Shown here piece after piece: positions 33,191 to 43,749 of a stretch of DNA of 64,000 nt. A program made the position numbers and the translations under genes. The stretch is from Hordeum vulgare subsp. vulgare. Lineage: Eukaryota > Streptophyta > Magnoliopsida > Poales > Poaceae. Where the stretch lies: positions 324,085,186-324,149,185 of the forward strand of contig NC_058520.1 of assembly GCF_904849725.1 (NCBI RefSeq), in the 5' to 3' direction. The notes beneath the pieces are model-generated. The model was not told where the DNA came from and ran no database searches. It saw only the letters and a program-made list of their open reading frames with translations. Within the stretch, counting starts at the first letter, position 1. Every line of letters begins with the position of its first letter.

Positions 33191-36100
33191 CTAATAACAA
33201 TCGTCCTCGTCTATATATGCTTCGGGGTCAATAAATGCATCATGATCATCACTATCATCAATAAATGCATCATCATCATCACTATCACGAAGAACATGTG
33301 GAAGGCCACCATTATGTAATCGTTCAAGAAATAACAGGTCATCTGCAGCAGTAACCTCTTCTTCTTCCAGCTCTTCCTGTTCGGGCTCAGGGGTTAAGAC
33401 GGATTCACTGTCGCTGTCTACTTCAATGTTCTGGGTGAAGTAGAGCGGTTCTTCAAACGTTTCTTGGACATACGTGTTTCTTGGAAGAATTCTCCTTCAT
33501 ATGTGTCTGGGTTAATGTGAGGTTCGTAATCCTCTTCATTGAGGGTAGGTGGTCTAAAATGTGGTGGCACTTCATAAACGACATCCCAACCTTTGAGATT
33601 TGGATCAGTTTGGCAGGCCCACAGTAGATAGAAAACTTGTGTCGCCTGTTGAGCCATAATAGAGACATCGGGAACATCTAAGTGGGTGTTTTGGTTGATT
33701 TCGACTAGTCCTATATGTTCATGAGTCCTTCTAGTCGCCGTTGGCTCAAACCAATAACATTTGAAGACTATGATGGTTGGTGGGTTTTCACCATAGAACA
33801 GAAGTTCATAAATTTCTTCAACTCTTCCATAATACTCGATGTCTCCTTCGCCGATAGCAGATACAGAACAATTTGTAGTCTTTAGGTCGGGCATAGATAG
33901 CTCTTTGCCAAAGGTACGAAAGTGATACCCGTTGATGTTGTATTTGTCAAATGAACGGACATTATAGTCAAAACCATTAGCGACTTGTCTCAACTTGGCG
34001 TCAATAGACTCTGCATCAGCCTACAAGTTTAATATGAAAGAATGGATGCATTAGCCGCAAATTAGACCGATAAATCAAATGGGCCCTTAATGGTAATTAA
34101 TTACCCTTTGTTTGAACCAAGAGATGAAACCGGGATAGTCGCCTCCATGCTTTGCGAGAAGCTCATACTCTTCGACGGAATCCTTTTCGATGACCGCTCC
34201 ATCCGAGAATTCGGCGACGTATCGACTATATCAAATATCCGGGAATAAGAGTAGTTCAAAGCAATTAGAAGTTATGGAACAATAAATTACCGAGAACTTA
34301 CTCGATGTACGGCCGCACTTCTGTTAGGTTGGTGAAGATATACAATGAAATGGTCCGCCATTCTACGACATCCAACGATTTCCCTTTCGAAGCACCAGAT
34401 GGTGCGAGCTTACCTTTGAATAGGCTGAGGTTGGATCGAACTTTTTCTTGATCGCCATCATTGTACCGAGGCTTCGGGTTATGCAAATGATGATTTTTGG
34501 CTTCGTAGTGTGCTGTCACGAAGTTTGCCACCTCCTCAGTAATGAATGTCTGGGCCATCGATGCTTCAATTCTACGTTTATTTTTACACTTAGCTCGAAG
34601 CGTCTTCTGCATCTTATCAGTTGAGTAGCACCATCAATTTTGAACGGGCCCCCCATTCTTGCCTCGGTCGGGAGATGCAAAATCAAATGTTGTATTGGAT
34701 TAAAGAAGCCCGGTGGAAAGATCTTTTCTAATTTGCAGATCAACTCCGGCGCCAACTCTTCCATTTCATCTAGCACCCCAGGCGATAGTTCTTTAGCACA
34801 AAGAGAACGGAAGAAATAGCTCAGCTCTGCCAGTACTGGCCATTCATCCTCACGGATAAAGCCACGCAACATCACCGGCATTACCCGCTCAATCCATATG
34901 TGCCAATCATGACTCTTGAGCCCAAACATTTTCAATTTCTCAAGACTCGCTCCCTTCTTTAGATTCGCAGCATACCCATCGGGGAACATCAACCGCATTT
35001 TCACCCACAATAGCATTTCCCTCATAGCTGGCCTTTCAGGATTGAACCATGCCTTTGGCTTCGCTATGCTTTGCTTTCCTTTCCGTTGTCGCAAGTTTTG
35101 CAACGGTCTATCACATAGAGCCTCCTAGTTGATTCTAGCCTTAGGATTATCTTTTGACTTCCCCTCTATGCCGAACAATGTACCAAAAATGGCCTCTGCA
35201 ATATTCTTTTCAGTGTGCATCACGTCAATGTTGTGTGGGCAAAGGAGGTCTTTGAAGTAAGGGAGATCCCATAAGTATGACTTGTGAGTCCAGGCATGTT
35301 CCGTATTATACCCTTTGAAGTATCCTGGACGCAAAGGATCAGGCTCGAGATCATTTAACTGATCAAGGGTCTGCTAGCCTGCCAACGCAGCTGGTGAAGT
35401 GTTTTTGACAACTCTACCTTTGATGAAATTCTTCTTGTCTTTTCTGAACTTATGGTCAGGATCCAGGAATTGTCTATCCATGTCACAGCAAGAATACTTG
35501 CGACCAGCCTGCAGCCAACGAAACTGAAGAGCTGCCTTGCATGTGGTGCACGGGAACCTTCCATGCACACACCAGCCAGCGAATAGCGCAAACGCCGGAT
35601 AATCATGCGTCGAGTACATGTACCACACATGCATTTTGAAATTTGTTTTGGTAGCCGCGACGTAGGTCTTGATCCCATTATCCCAGGCTTCATGCAACTC
35701 ATCCTTAAGCGGCTGCATGTACACATTCATATTCTTCCCCGGATAGTTGGGCCCTGGAATTATCAACGTCAGGAAAATGTTCTTTCTTTTCACAATCTCT
35801 CCGGGTGGCAAATTTAGTGGAATGACAAATACAGGCCAACAACTGTATTGTGCTGCCATCATACCATACACATTGAACCCATCCGTGCTGATGGCGACTC
35901 TAGGTTGCCTTGGATCTTCCGATTTATCCTTATGTAATGCATCGAAGTGCCTCCACGCAAAACCATCTGAAGTGTGTACCAGCATCTTGTTCCCATCCGC
36001 ATCTAGTTCGGTTCTTTTGCCCAATTTGTGCCATGTCATCTGTCTGGCCGTCTCTTCGACCATGAAAAGACGTTGAAGTCTTGGTACGATTGGCAGATAT

Positions 36101-36852
36101 CGAAGAACACTAATGGGGATTTTGGTCTGATTCTTCTCACCCATGCCGTTGTCTACCACAATATACCTGGAAGAATTGCAAATGGGGCAATAGTTCAAGG
36201 CCGCATACTCAAGCCTAAATAAGGCACATCCATTCTCACAGGCATGTATCTTCTCATAGGGCATCTTAAGTACACGGAGGATTTTCTCTGACTGGTACAG
36301 GTTTGCAGGCAGTACATGGCCTTTGGGTAGAAAGCGTCCTAATATCGTCATCATCACGTCGTAGCATTCTCTGCCTAGGTTGAATTGAGCCTTCAGAGCC
36401 ATTACTTGCGCGATGGCATCCAGCTGACAAAGCTCAATCTGCTCGTGGAGAGGACGTTTTGAAGACTCCAACATTTCATAGAAGGCCTTTGCAGATTCCT
36501 CCATCTCATCGTCCGAATCACAAGCATCATCAAAGTCTTGCACCATGTCTTCAATCCCGGTACCATGCTCGTCGGTGCGACGACGAATCACGTCAGCTCT
36601 GGCACGTTGGTCAGACTCACCATGAAAAGTCCACACCGTATAATTAGGCGTAAAACCCCACTTCTGCAGGTGTTTACCCATTTCAAACTCTGTCTGCTTT
36701 TTCCAGTTGTCGCAGTTGGGACAGGGGCACCATGTTTTATGCTGGCCATTTGCAAATGCGGCTCTCACAAACCCCCTGGTTTTTGTTAACCATTCATGGG
36801 TCATGTCTTTCTGACTAGGGTGACCAGTGTACATCCAAGCACGATCACTCAT
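33191..36852 (-). pseudogene. TNP2-type transposase gene of CACTA-2
   Basis: The start ATG is at 36852 (MSDRAWMYTGHPSQKD) and a single frame runs 492 codons to a TAG at 35376-35374. CACTA-1 has CAG there. The same frame continues after it, meets another TAG at 35127-35125, then stays open until a G run near 34650 where it shifts. Domains: transposase-associated (1-80, CPCPNCDN); TNP2 core (about 215-470, ISTDGFNVYGM and STHDYPAFALF); DUF4218-like (LAPELICKLEKIFPPGFF); DUF4216-like exon (33993-33418, KCYWFEPTATRRTHEH). A 1-base deletion near 33433 breaks an acidic tail (EELEEEEVTAADD ... AYIDEDDCY) that ends at 33191. Damage is light: two stops and two shifts. Confidence 0.88.
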
Positions 36853-36988
36853 GTTGCCTAGCTACATATGGGGGCACAAGAAATAAATATATAATTCATC
36901 ATCTATATTCATACGCTAATCAAGTTTGTCAGTTTTATTATGTCCATGCAACCTACACGCTAATAGGTAAAGATAAGTCCTAATCCCA

Positions 36989-37203
36989 CCCGAGTATGTG
37001 TAGACTGGGTTCGTTTTCCCATGCTTTGCTCCAGATGCGCCGCAGAATTTCGGCAGCACCTCCCTGCTGTTCTCCTGATACACATCTCGGCAATAAGCAG
37101 AGAGGATGTGTACCCGGAGAACAACAGGGAGGCACTGACGAAATTCCGCATTGGATCCGGAGCACATCATACGGGAAAACAAACCCAATCTACACATACT
37201 CGG
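36989..37203. repeat. Imperfect palindrome in the presumed TNP2 leader (CACTA-2)
   Basis: It is the counterpart of 19784-19999, with the same landmarks (CCCGAGTATGTGTAGA at the left; CTACACATACTCGGG at the right). It starts 137 bases upstream of the TNP2 ATG. It has kept its length (215 bp) and fold in both copies. Confidence 0.8.
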
Positions 37204-37246
37204 GCTGTCCATGGATAATGTTGGACAATTCGAAAGGATGGCGGTT

Positions 37247-37275
37247 ATAAATATGCAAAGAAATGCATATTTATA
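37247..37275 (-). promoter_or_regulatory. Candidate TATA box of TNP2 within a short inverted repeat (CACTA-2)
   Basis: TATAAATA (37275-37268 on the minus strand) starts the inverted repeat TATAAATATGCA/TGCATATTTATA. It is 415-425 bases upstream of the TNP2 ATG, as in CACTA-1. Confidence 0.5.
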
Positions 37276-37619
37276 GATGTCGCCCTTTCGAACGGGAGAC
37301 GCATACTGGTCACGCATACTCATGATTGAAGAAACCTATAGCTTGCAAGTTTCATCGGCACGAAGACCGGGATAGAGCAAATTAAGGGGGTAGGAGGAGA
37401 AGTCATTTGTGCTCACCAACAAACGCAAGGGCGGAGCTCGTCCAACGCACGTGGAGGTCGTCGAACAACTGCACATTGAAGTTCACACTTTCAACACAAA
37501 TACAATGTTTTTATAATTAACATAATCGGAAAATATGTGACCTAACTCATAATTTACAAAATTATGACCCCGTGGGCCTCTGGAAGGCCGAAAAGCACCA
37601 TCTCGTTCAATAGAAGGCA

Positions 37620-38255
37620 GAAGAGGTGTCGGGGGTCCGGGCTTAGTGGCGTCGGGAGTCAGTGCCGTCGACGGTCGGTGATGTCGGGTGTCGGTGGTCG
37701 GGAGTCGGGTTAAATGCGTCGATGGTCGGGGGTCAGTGTCATCGGGGGTCGAGGGTCACTAGCGTCGGGGGTTGGGGTCTTTTCGATCAACAAGAGGCCA
37801 AAGAGGTGTCGGGGGCCCGGGGTTGGGGGTTAGTGGCGTCGGGGGTCGGGGGTCGAGGGTCAGTGGCGTCGGGGGTCGGGGGTCGGGGGTAGGGACTCGG
37901 GGGTTGGACGTCGAGGGTCGGGGGTCAGTGGTGTCGGGCTTCGGGAGTTGGGGGTCGGGTGTCAGTGGTTTCGGGCGTCGGGGGTCGGGAGTCGGGTGTC
38001 ATTGGCGTCGGGGGTTGGGGGTTGAGGGTCGGGGGTAGGTGGCGTCGGGCGTCGAGGATTGGTGGCGTCAGGCGTCGGGGGTTGAGAGTTGGGTGTCGGG
38101 GGTCAGTGGTGTCGGGTGTCGGGGGTCAGTGGTGTCGGGTGTCGAGGGTCGGGAGTCGGGTGTCAGTGGCGTCGGAGGTAGGGGGTCGACGGTGGGGGGT
38201 TGGTTGCGTCGGGCGCCGGTGGTCGGGGGCCGCGGGTCGGGGGTAAGGGTCCTCT
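37620..38255. repeat. G-rich minisatellite of CACTA-2
   Basis: GGGGGTC/GTCAGTGGCGTCGG repeats resemble those of CACTA-1 but in a different arrangement. This indicates rapid turnover of repeat units. Frames are Gly/Val/Ser-rich artefacts. Confidence 0.85.
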
Positions 38256-38257
38256 TC

Positions 38258-38490
38258 TTTCTTCTTCTCCTCTCTCCTCTTTTTCTTCTTCTTCTTCTTG
38301 ATCATCTTATTATTATTATTATTCGCCTTTTTTCTCCTCCTCCTCCTCCTCCTCTTCTTCTTCTTCTTCTTCTTCTTTCTTTTATCTTTCTCCTCCTCTC
38401 CTCTTTCTTCTTCTTCTTCTTCTTCTTCTTCTTCTTCTTCTTCTCCTTCTTCTTCTTCTTCTTCTTTTTCTTCTAGTTTATTATTATCTT
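38258..38490. repeat. (TTC)n polypyrimidine tract of CACTA-2
   Basis: A T/C-rich tract with a short ATTATTATT interruption near 38308-38322. It is shorter than its counterpart in CACTA-1. Confidence 0.88.
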
Positions 38491-38559
38491 ATTTTCTTCT
38501 AAGTTTTTTTTCTATCTATTTTTTTCTTTTCTATCTACTTTTTCTACCTAATAAACTAA

Positions 38560-39028
38560 GTAAAATGCTTGCCATCCTCCGGCGGTTCTTAGCGAACGCG
38601 TCTGTCACCTTTTTTGCCTGACACGCGTTGAAATAAGGTCACCCACACCATGTTTTGTCGAACATATTTATGCAACAGAAGCTATGTTTCGGAAACATAT
38701 GCGATGTTGCGATGGTCCACGATATATTTATATTTGAAACAAAACATCTTTTGGATATTATTTCTGCAACAAGATATGAGTTGGAAAAAATGCCACAAAA
38801 TCTCAGTTGCAAATTTTTGCTACAAACATCTGTTGCAAACATTTCAGCAACAAGACGTATGTCTCAAAAATAATTCCGCAACAAGACGTGTGTTGCAGAA
38901 ATAATTTTGCAACAATGCCTATGTTGCAATAATGGAGGTGTGAACGATCGTTCGATGCTACAGATCTAACGGCTCGTGATACGGATGATCTTTTTAAAAG
39001 GTCAACCGGAGGATGCGTAGCACTCCCC
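38560..39028. mobile_element. Mutator-like miniature inverted-repeat element
   Basis: It is flanked by ATAAACTAA at 38551-38559 and 39029-39037, a 9-bp duplication typical of the Mutator superfamily. Terminal inverted repeats of about 25 bp match imperfectly: TGCTTGCCATCCTCCGG at the left, and TGCTACGCATCCTCCGG when the right end is reversed. No gene is inside. The interior has several dyads of the form GCAACAAGACGT...TGTTGCA spaced about 30 bp apart. It is absent from CACTA-1, so it arrived after the two copies diverged. Confidence 0.75.
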
Positions 39029-39136
39029 ATAAACTAACTAACTAATTTAACATAAAAACAGAAAAAAAAACTAAACCTAGCACTAAACTACATATTCTTC
39101 TTCTACTTTTTCTACCTTTTCTACTTTTTCTATTTA

Positions 39137-39940
39137 CTAGGACATATGCCCGTGCATTGCAACGGGTCAATAAAAGTTGTCACATACTCTGACAGAACAT
39201 TTAATACTCCATGTTATGACATGTGCTTGGCTACGAAGAAAACTTTACTTGCCCCATCCACCATAATAAGCACATGAGATAGAATACAGAAGAAATTTGT
39301 ATTCGACAGTGTTTTAAACCAATTATACCTATATACATTATAGTATACAATTTCATTTAATTAGAGCTATTACACACACAAAAATTGAGGGGTAGCTATA
39401 CCACCGATGAAATGCATAATGCAGTTAGGCTGGTACCCTGTTAGGTGGGTCGGCCTGATTGGACCGGCTAAGGCCAATTGGGTGTCATTGGGTGAAAAAG
39501 TAATTGAATAGTCTTTGAGTGAAAAAAAAATGTGTCGAACTGTTACGTAGTCTTCGAGAGTTTAATAATTCATTCTAAGTATTTTTAAAGAAAATCATCC
39601 ATCAGAACTTCATTACAAATAAGAAGAAAACCACTCAGGTTGTTTGCTGCTCGCACTTCACAAACACGGTATATGCCATCACAATAATGAGTATATGACT
39701 GATTTGTGCACCATATAACAGTCATACGTAATCACAATTCCTATGAAAACTACTACAGATGCGAAAGCCCTCTATATCTACATCATTGTTCTAATCTATG
39801 CAAACCTTCCTCTCACAACTTGCTAATATTAAATGAATAATTTCATCTTTATATTTGTTTGCTGGAATTTTGAAGCTTGGAGCTAATTTCTAAGATCTTG
39901 AAATTATCTCAAATGACATGGTACACACCAGTAAACATAT
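39137..39940 (-). mobile_element. Helitron-like 3' end and adjoining AT-rich insertion
   Basis: On the minus strand the segment ends with a hairpin (CCCGTTGCAATGCACGGG), then CATATGTCCTAG, and is followed by T. A short hairpin, about ten bases, CTAG and a T fit a Helitron 3' terminus. The other end was not found, and 39940 is only where homology to CACTA-1 appears to resume. No helicase gene is present. Assignment is by structure only. Confidence 0.42.
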
Positions 39941-39944
39941 AGCC

Positions 39945-40665
39945 AAACTTACCAGAGGGGAGGTCGTCGGGGTCGCCGGCACAGGGAGGTGAGGCTGGGG
40001 TGGCGACCGAGAGGGAGGTGGGAGGGGGGTGGCGGCCGGGAAGTAGGTGGGAGGGGGCGCCGGTGGCCGGGAGGGAGGTGGGAGGGGGTCGGGAGGGAGG
40101 TGGGAGGGGGCGGCGGCGGCTGGGAGGGAGATGGGAGGGGGGCGGCGGCCAGGAGGGATGTGGGAGGGGGGCAGCGGTCGGGAGGAAGGTGGGAGGGGGC
40201 GGTGGCCGGGAGGGCGGCGGCGTGGGGTGGCTGGGGAGGGGAGCTACGACGGCGACGGGGTGGGCAGACGACGGCGCGCGCGCGAAAGAGAGAGATGGGG
40301 GTAGGCGGGCAAGGATTGGGTGCGGGGTGGGAGCCGTTAGAGGCGCCGGAGCCGCTAGGGCCATGCCCCCTTTGCCGTCTGCAAAGGGAGGGTGGTGTAC
40401 GACAAAGGGGCAGGGTGGGTGGGGGTGTGGGTTCGGCCGTTGGGGGGGGGGGGCTTTGCCGTCTGCCCACCCTTTGCCGTCCGCATAGGGCTGCTTTGCG
40501 GTCCGCCAGCAGACGGCAAAGAGGTGGCCGACGGCAAATAAAACCTTTGCCATCAGCCACCTCTTTGCCTCAGCACTGTGCCAACTGACGGCAAAGAATG
40601 CCTTTGTCATGCGTCAGCAGACGGCAAAGGCAAGGCAGAAGGCAAAATTCTCAATTCTAGTAGTG
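39945..40665. repeat. CACTA-2 right end: GGGAGG minisatellite and subterminal repeats
   Basis: Repeats built on GGGAGGTGGGAGGGGGCGG fill 39955-40250, with pyrimidine-strand frames rich in proline. TTTGCCGTC/GACGGCAAAG motifs follow from 40369 to the end at CTAGTAGTG. A run of 11 G lies near 40442-40453. Confidence 0.85.
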
Positions 40666-40668
40666 GTA

Positions 40669-41039
40669 TGAGAGTTGCTTGCGTGTCAAGCGGGGTGCAT
40701 GAGCATCCCGAGTCAGGACCTTACTGGCACTATAGCCTCTCACCTCATGGTAATCTAGTGGCGGTTGAGATACGCACAGGGTTGGGCCCTACCAACGCAG
40801 AGTGCAGAGGCTCCTAACAGTGAGTACTAGGGCCCTCAAGGGAGTTGCTTGTGCGTCAAGGGGGATTCCTGGGCATCGCAACTCAGGACCTTCACTAGCC
40901 ATATAGCCTCTCACGAGCTCGAAAGAAAACTACGTGTGGCCAGTGTCCTAAGGAACGAAGGAACATTCAAGCCCCACCGTGCAGATGGAGCGTATAGCCT
41001 GGAAGGCTCTGTGTTTTAGTGAGGAGAGCACGACGCGGT
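40669..41039 (+). other. Tat-2 spacer with a duplicated block
   Basis: Two copies of about 80-90 bases, starting near 40672 and 40839, share GAGTTGCTTG, a GCGTCAAG core, CTCAGGACCTT or GTCAGGACCTT, and TATAGCCTCTCAC. No gene is seen. Confidence 0.65.
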
Positions 41040-43470
41040 CTCCGCCACCTTCAAATCGGCAGAGGGCCGGACCTCCTCTTCATAGGCGGTTAGCTTGGCG
41101 TTAGCCTTGGAGACCTGCTTCGCATGGGCGTCCCGAGCCTCGGCCACCTCGCGTTGAAGTGCCTCCAATTGCCCATGCTCCATGACATGCTTGGCTGCCG
41201 CCCTTGTTATCTCGGTGTTACTGTTGGTGAGCTTCGCTTCGTGTGCCGTGGTGGCCTCCTGAAGCTAGCCTCCTCTTCTTCGCAATGCTTGGTGAGCATC
41301 TCCTTCTCACCAAAGGCGCTCATGTAGGCGGTCTTTGCCTTGGCGGCCTCTCGCCGGCCCTCCGCATGAACGACCTCGGCCTCGCCTCTAACCTCCTTAC
41401 AGGAGGCCTCAAGTTGGCGTGACCCCGTGGCCAACCTCGTGCGCACTGCTGTCACGTGCACCTCGGCTTCCCGGAAATCCACCTCGAGTCGGTGAGCAAG
41501 TTCAGGGTGTCCGTCAGGGCCCGGCACCAGAGCAACGCGTCCTGGCCCATCAGGGTGAGGGCCTGTGGAGGTGTTGCCGCCTCGGTGCTTCCCGCTTCCG
41601 TAACCAGAACGTCCTTGATGTCCTCTACTTGGGGCACCACAGGCTCTGAGTCCTCCCCCGCATCAGACATTCGCAGCACGCTCACAAAGGGCATAGCCCC
41701 CACCTTGAGGGCCCTCACAGTGGCCGCGACCTCGATAGTCGGCACCAGGGGCTGGACCGTCACAGCCTTGGCCGATGGCGCTCGCGGCTGGGCCGCCACG
41801 TCCTCGATGCTCGCGTACCCTCGCTGCATGGAGGGGACGCTTGAATACACGGTGCTGCTTGTGCACCCGAGCGCGGTGACCGCCTTGCGCAAGCTACCTT
41901 CGCGCCCGCTGATACCCCTACCAAGGGATGAAGGCGCCCTCAAGACTTGCGTCACCTTCGCCCCAGTGGCGACCTTGTTCTTCTTCTCCTCACTATCACG
42001 GGAGAGCCTGTGCCAAAAAAGGTTTTGCATGAGTAAACTGATCATAGATGACTAGCACGAGGATGGGCTAAGATACTTTCTCGTCGACGACGGCCCACTT
42101 TGACTTCCTCTCGACGGGTGGAGACGCGTCTTCGACACCCTCGTGCGCCACCTCGCTGCTATCATAGGGGTGCTCAACGCGGTCCCTAGCGAGCTCATCC
42201 TAGCCTCCCTCCTCCCTGGGGGCCCGAGGGGTCCCCGTGAGAGGTACGAACATCACCGGGGGAGGTGCCACACCATCGTCAGAGCTCCCATCTCTAGCGC
42301 ATTGGCCAGAGTGGGGCCTAGCCCGGCTCCATCTCTTGAGGCCGCGTGCTCAGAGGGAATCACGTGGCGCCGCTCATCCGCAATAGCGTTGTCCCCAAGA
42401 TTGCACAAGGACGAATGGAGGTTGGGAGGTGGCATCTGACTGGAGCCTTCCTCCCCTTCCGTTGCCTTCGAGTCCTGGTCGCTGTTATCTTCGCCTGAGG
42501 ACGACAGTGTGATGGGGGAGTCCTTGTGCGCCCCGACGAGCCCCATTCATCGAAGGCGGGCATCTCCCCGACCATTCCCTCCATGTCATCGCACTCGTAC
42601 AACAGCGGCGTGGCCTGCGGGATGTCCTCAGAGTAGGGACCTACCAGAGCCCCGAAGGCTCCGTCCAACTTGTCGTAAGTCAGGCCGCTGACATGCGGGC
42701 GCACAGGTCTCCACCGTCGGCGAACTCCCACAAGGGGAAAAGTGCGCCTGAAGCAGCGTGATGCCATGCCCAAGGAACTCCTTTTTAATAATCACCCCAG
42801 TCAGGCAGGCCTTCGCGAGGGAGGTGATTCGCTCTAGGATAGGCCCCGCCCTCGAGTTAGTGAGCTTCTTGTGGCTCCACCTGGGGGTTTCCTCAAGCGG
42901 ACCCAAGGGAGTCGCTAGGAGCAAGCTCTCCTGGCACGCGTCCATGAAGACCACGTAGTTCCGATAGCCCTCGACCTTCTTCCCGGACTTGAGGTTGGTG
43001 CTCGCGCCCGTGACGTCAACAAAAAAGACGCATGCGGAGCGCTGGCCGTGGAAAGTGCACCGCAAGCTGGAGAAGTGAAGAAAGAGCGCCACTGAGGGCC
43101 TCACGCCCTCGAAGGCCTCGCAGGAAAAGGCAAAGATGGCCAGGAGGAGAACAGAGTTGGGCTCAAGGTGTAGGGCTCGAATCTCATAATGGGAAAGGAT
43201 GGCTTAGAAGAAGTCGGAGAATGGCACGATCAACCCATCGTAAATGCTATGGAGGAAGAAGGGGTAAGTAGTCTTCCCCAGGCTACTCGGTGCTGCTGAG
43301 CCCGGCCATATGGCGGTTGCTCCACCATCATTCGTGTCACGAGCCACCAGCGGGGGCACTGGGCCCAAGTCCTCAATCCTGGAGATGCGGGAAGGCATGA
43401 GAGCAGGCCCGAAAGCGGCAGGGATCGCGGCGGAAGTGGCAACCTTCCCTTTCTTACAAGCGGGCGCCAT
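41040..43470 (-). pseudogene. Tat-2 antisense gene ('putative gypsy type transposon' family)
   Basis: The start is proposed at 43470 (MAPACKKGKVATSAAIPAAF). Residues from about 65 onwards carry the family's conserved region: PFFLHSIYDGLIVPFSDFF, then a TAA stop at 43206-43204, then AILSHYEIRALHLEPNS and GVRPSVALFLHFSSLR. An acidic stretch follows (EDNSDQDSKATEGEEG). After frameshifts and presumed introns comes an alanine- and glutamate-rich coiled region near 41527-41207 (AEVVHAEGRREAAKAKTAY). In Tat-lineage Gypsy elements such a gene lies antisense near the 3' LTR; its function is unknown. The same type of gene is found at 6060-8128 in Tat-old. Confidence 0.75.
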
Positions 43471-43749
43471 CCGTCGACCAAAGCAGCTGGAGGGACGAGA
43501 AGGTGACTCGCTCGAAGATTGGATCTCGCACGTCCTTGCACAGAGATGGAAGATGTAGAAAGGTGGGAATGGTGTGGAGGTGAGTAATGACAGCTCCACC
43601 CCGCGTGTATGCTTTATGTCAGCCGGGGCGGATGATAAAGCACTGTGAAAAGGCGGGGTGCCCCACGTCCAGTCGTGCGCCACGCGTTCAGTCTAGCCCA
43701 CACGGGGTGATAGCCCATACCATCTCACGCGAGACTGCTAGGCCATAAA
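43471..43749 (+). other. Short interval before the Tat-2 3' LTR
   Basis: It has no separate gene and no obvious polypurine tract; the sequence just before the LTR is AGACTGCTAGGCCATAAA. The upstream region of the antisense gene would lie here. Confidence 0.5.

Larger units (their letters stand above)
28221..40665 (-). mobile_element. CACTA (En/Spm) DNA transposon 2, 12,445 bp
   Basis: It is flanked by the 3-bp duplication GTA (28218-28220 and 40666-40668). The right end on the minus strand is CACTACTAGAATTGAG; the left end is a degenerate CCCCACTGAAATTCAG. Gene order, palindrome, minisatellite, TTC tract and hairpin array match CACTA-1. Compared with CACTA-1 it has a shorter array (two units) and two extra insertions at 38560-39028 and from 39137. 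Its TNP2 gene is the better preserved of the two. Confidence 0.92.

Noticed and set aside
39909..40610. A 233-aa proline-rich frame on the minus strand
   Set aside because: It is the complement of the GGGAGGTGGGAGGGGG minisatellite at the CACTA-2 right end, with overlapping frames on the other strand.
28224..40665. CACTA-2 starting at CACTG (28224) in place of 28221
   Set aside because: It would look more canonical, but the flanking triplet would then be CCC against GTA. Starting at 28221 gives a matching GTA/GTA duplication and the same offset as CACTA-1.
9114..40665. A segmental duplication producing the two CACTA copies
   Set aside because: Target duplications differ (AAT, GTA) and the flanking Tat-2 sequences at the two sites are unrelated.
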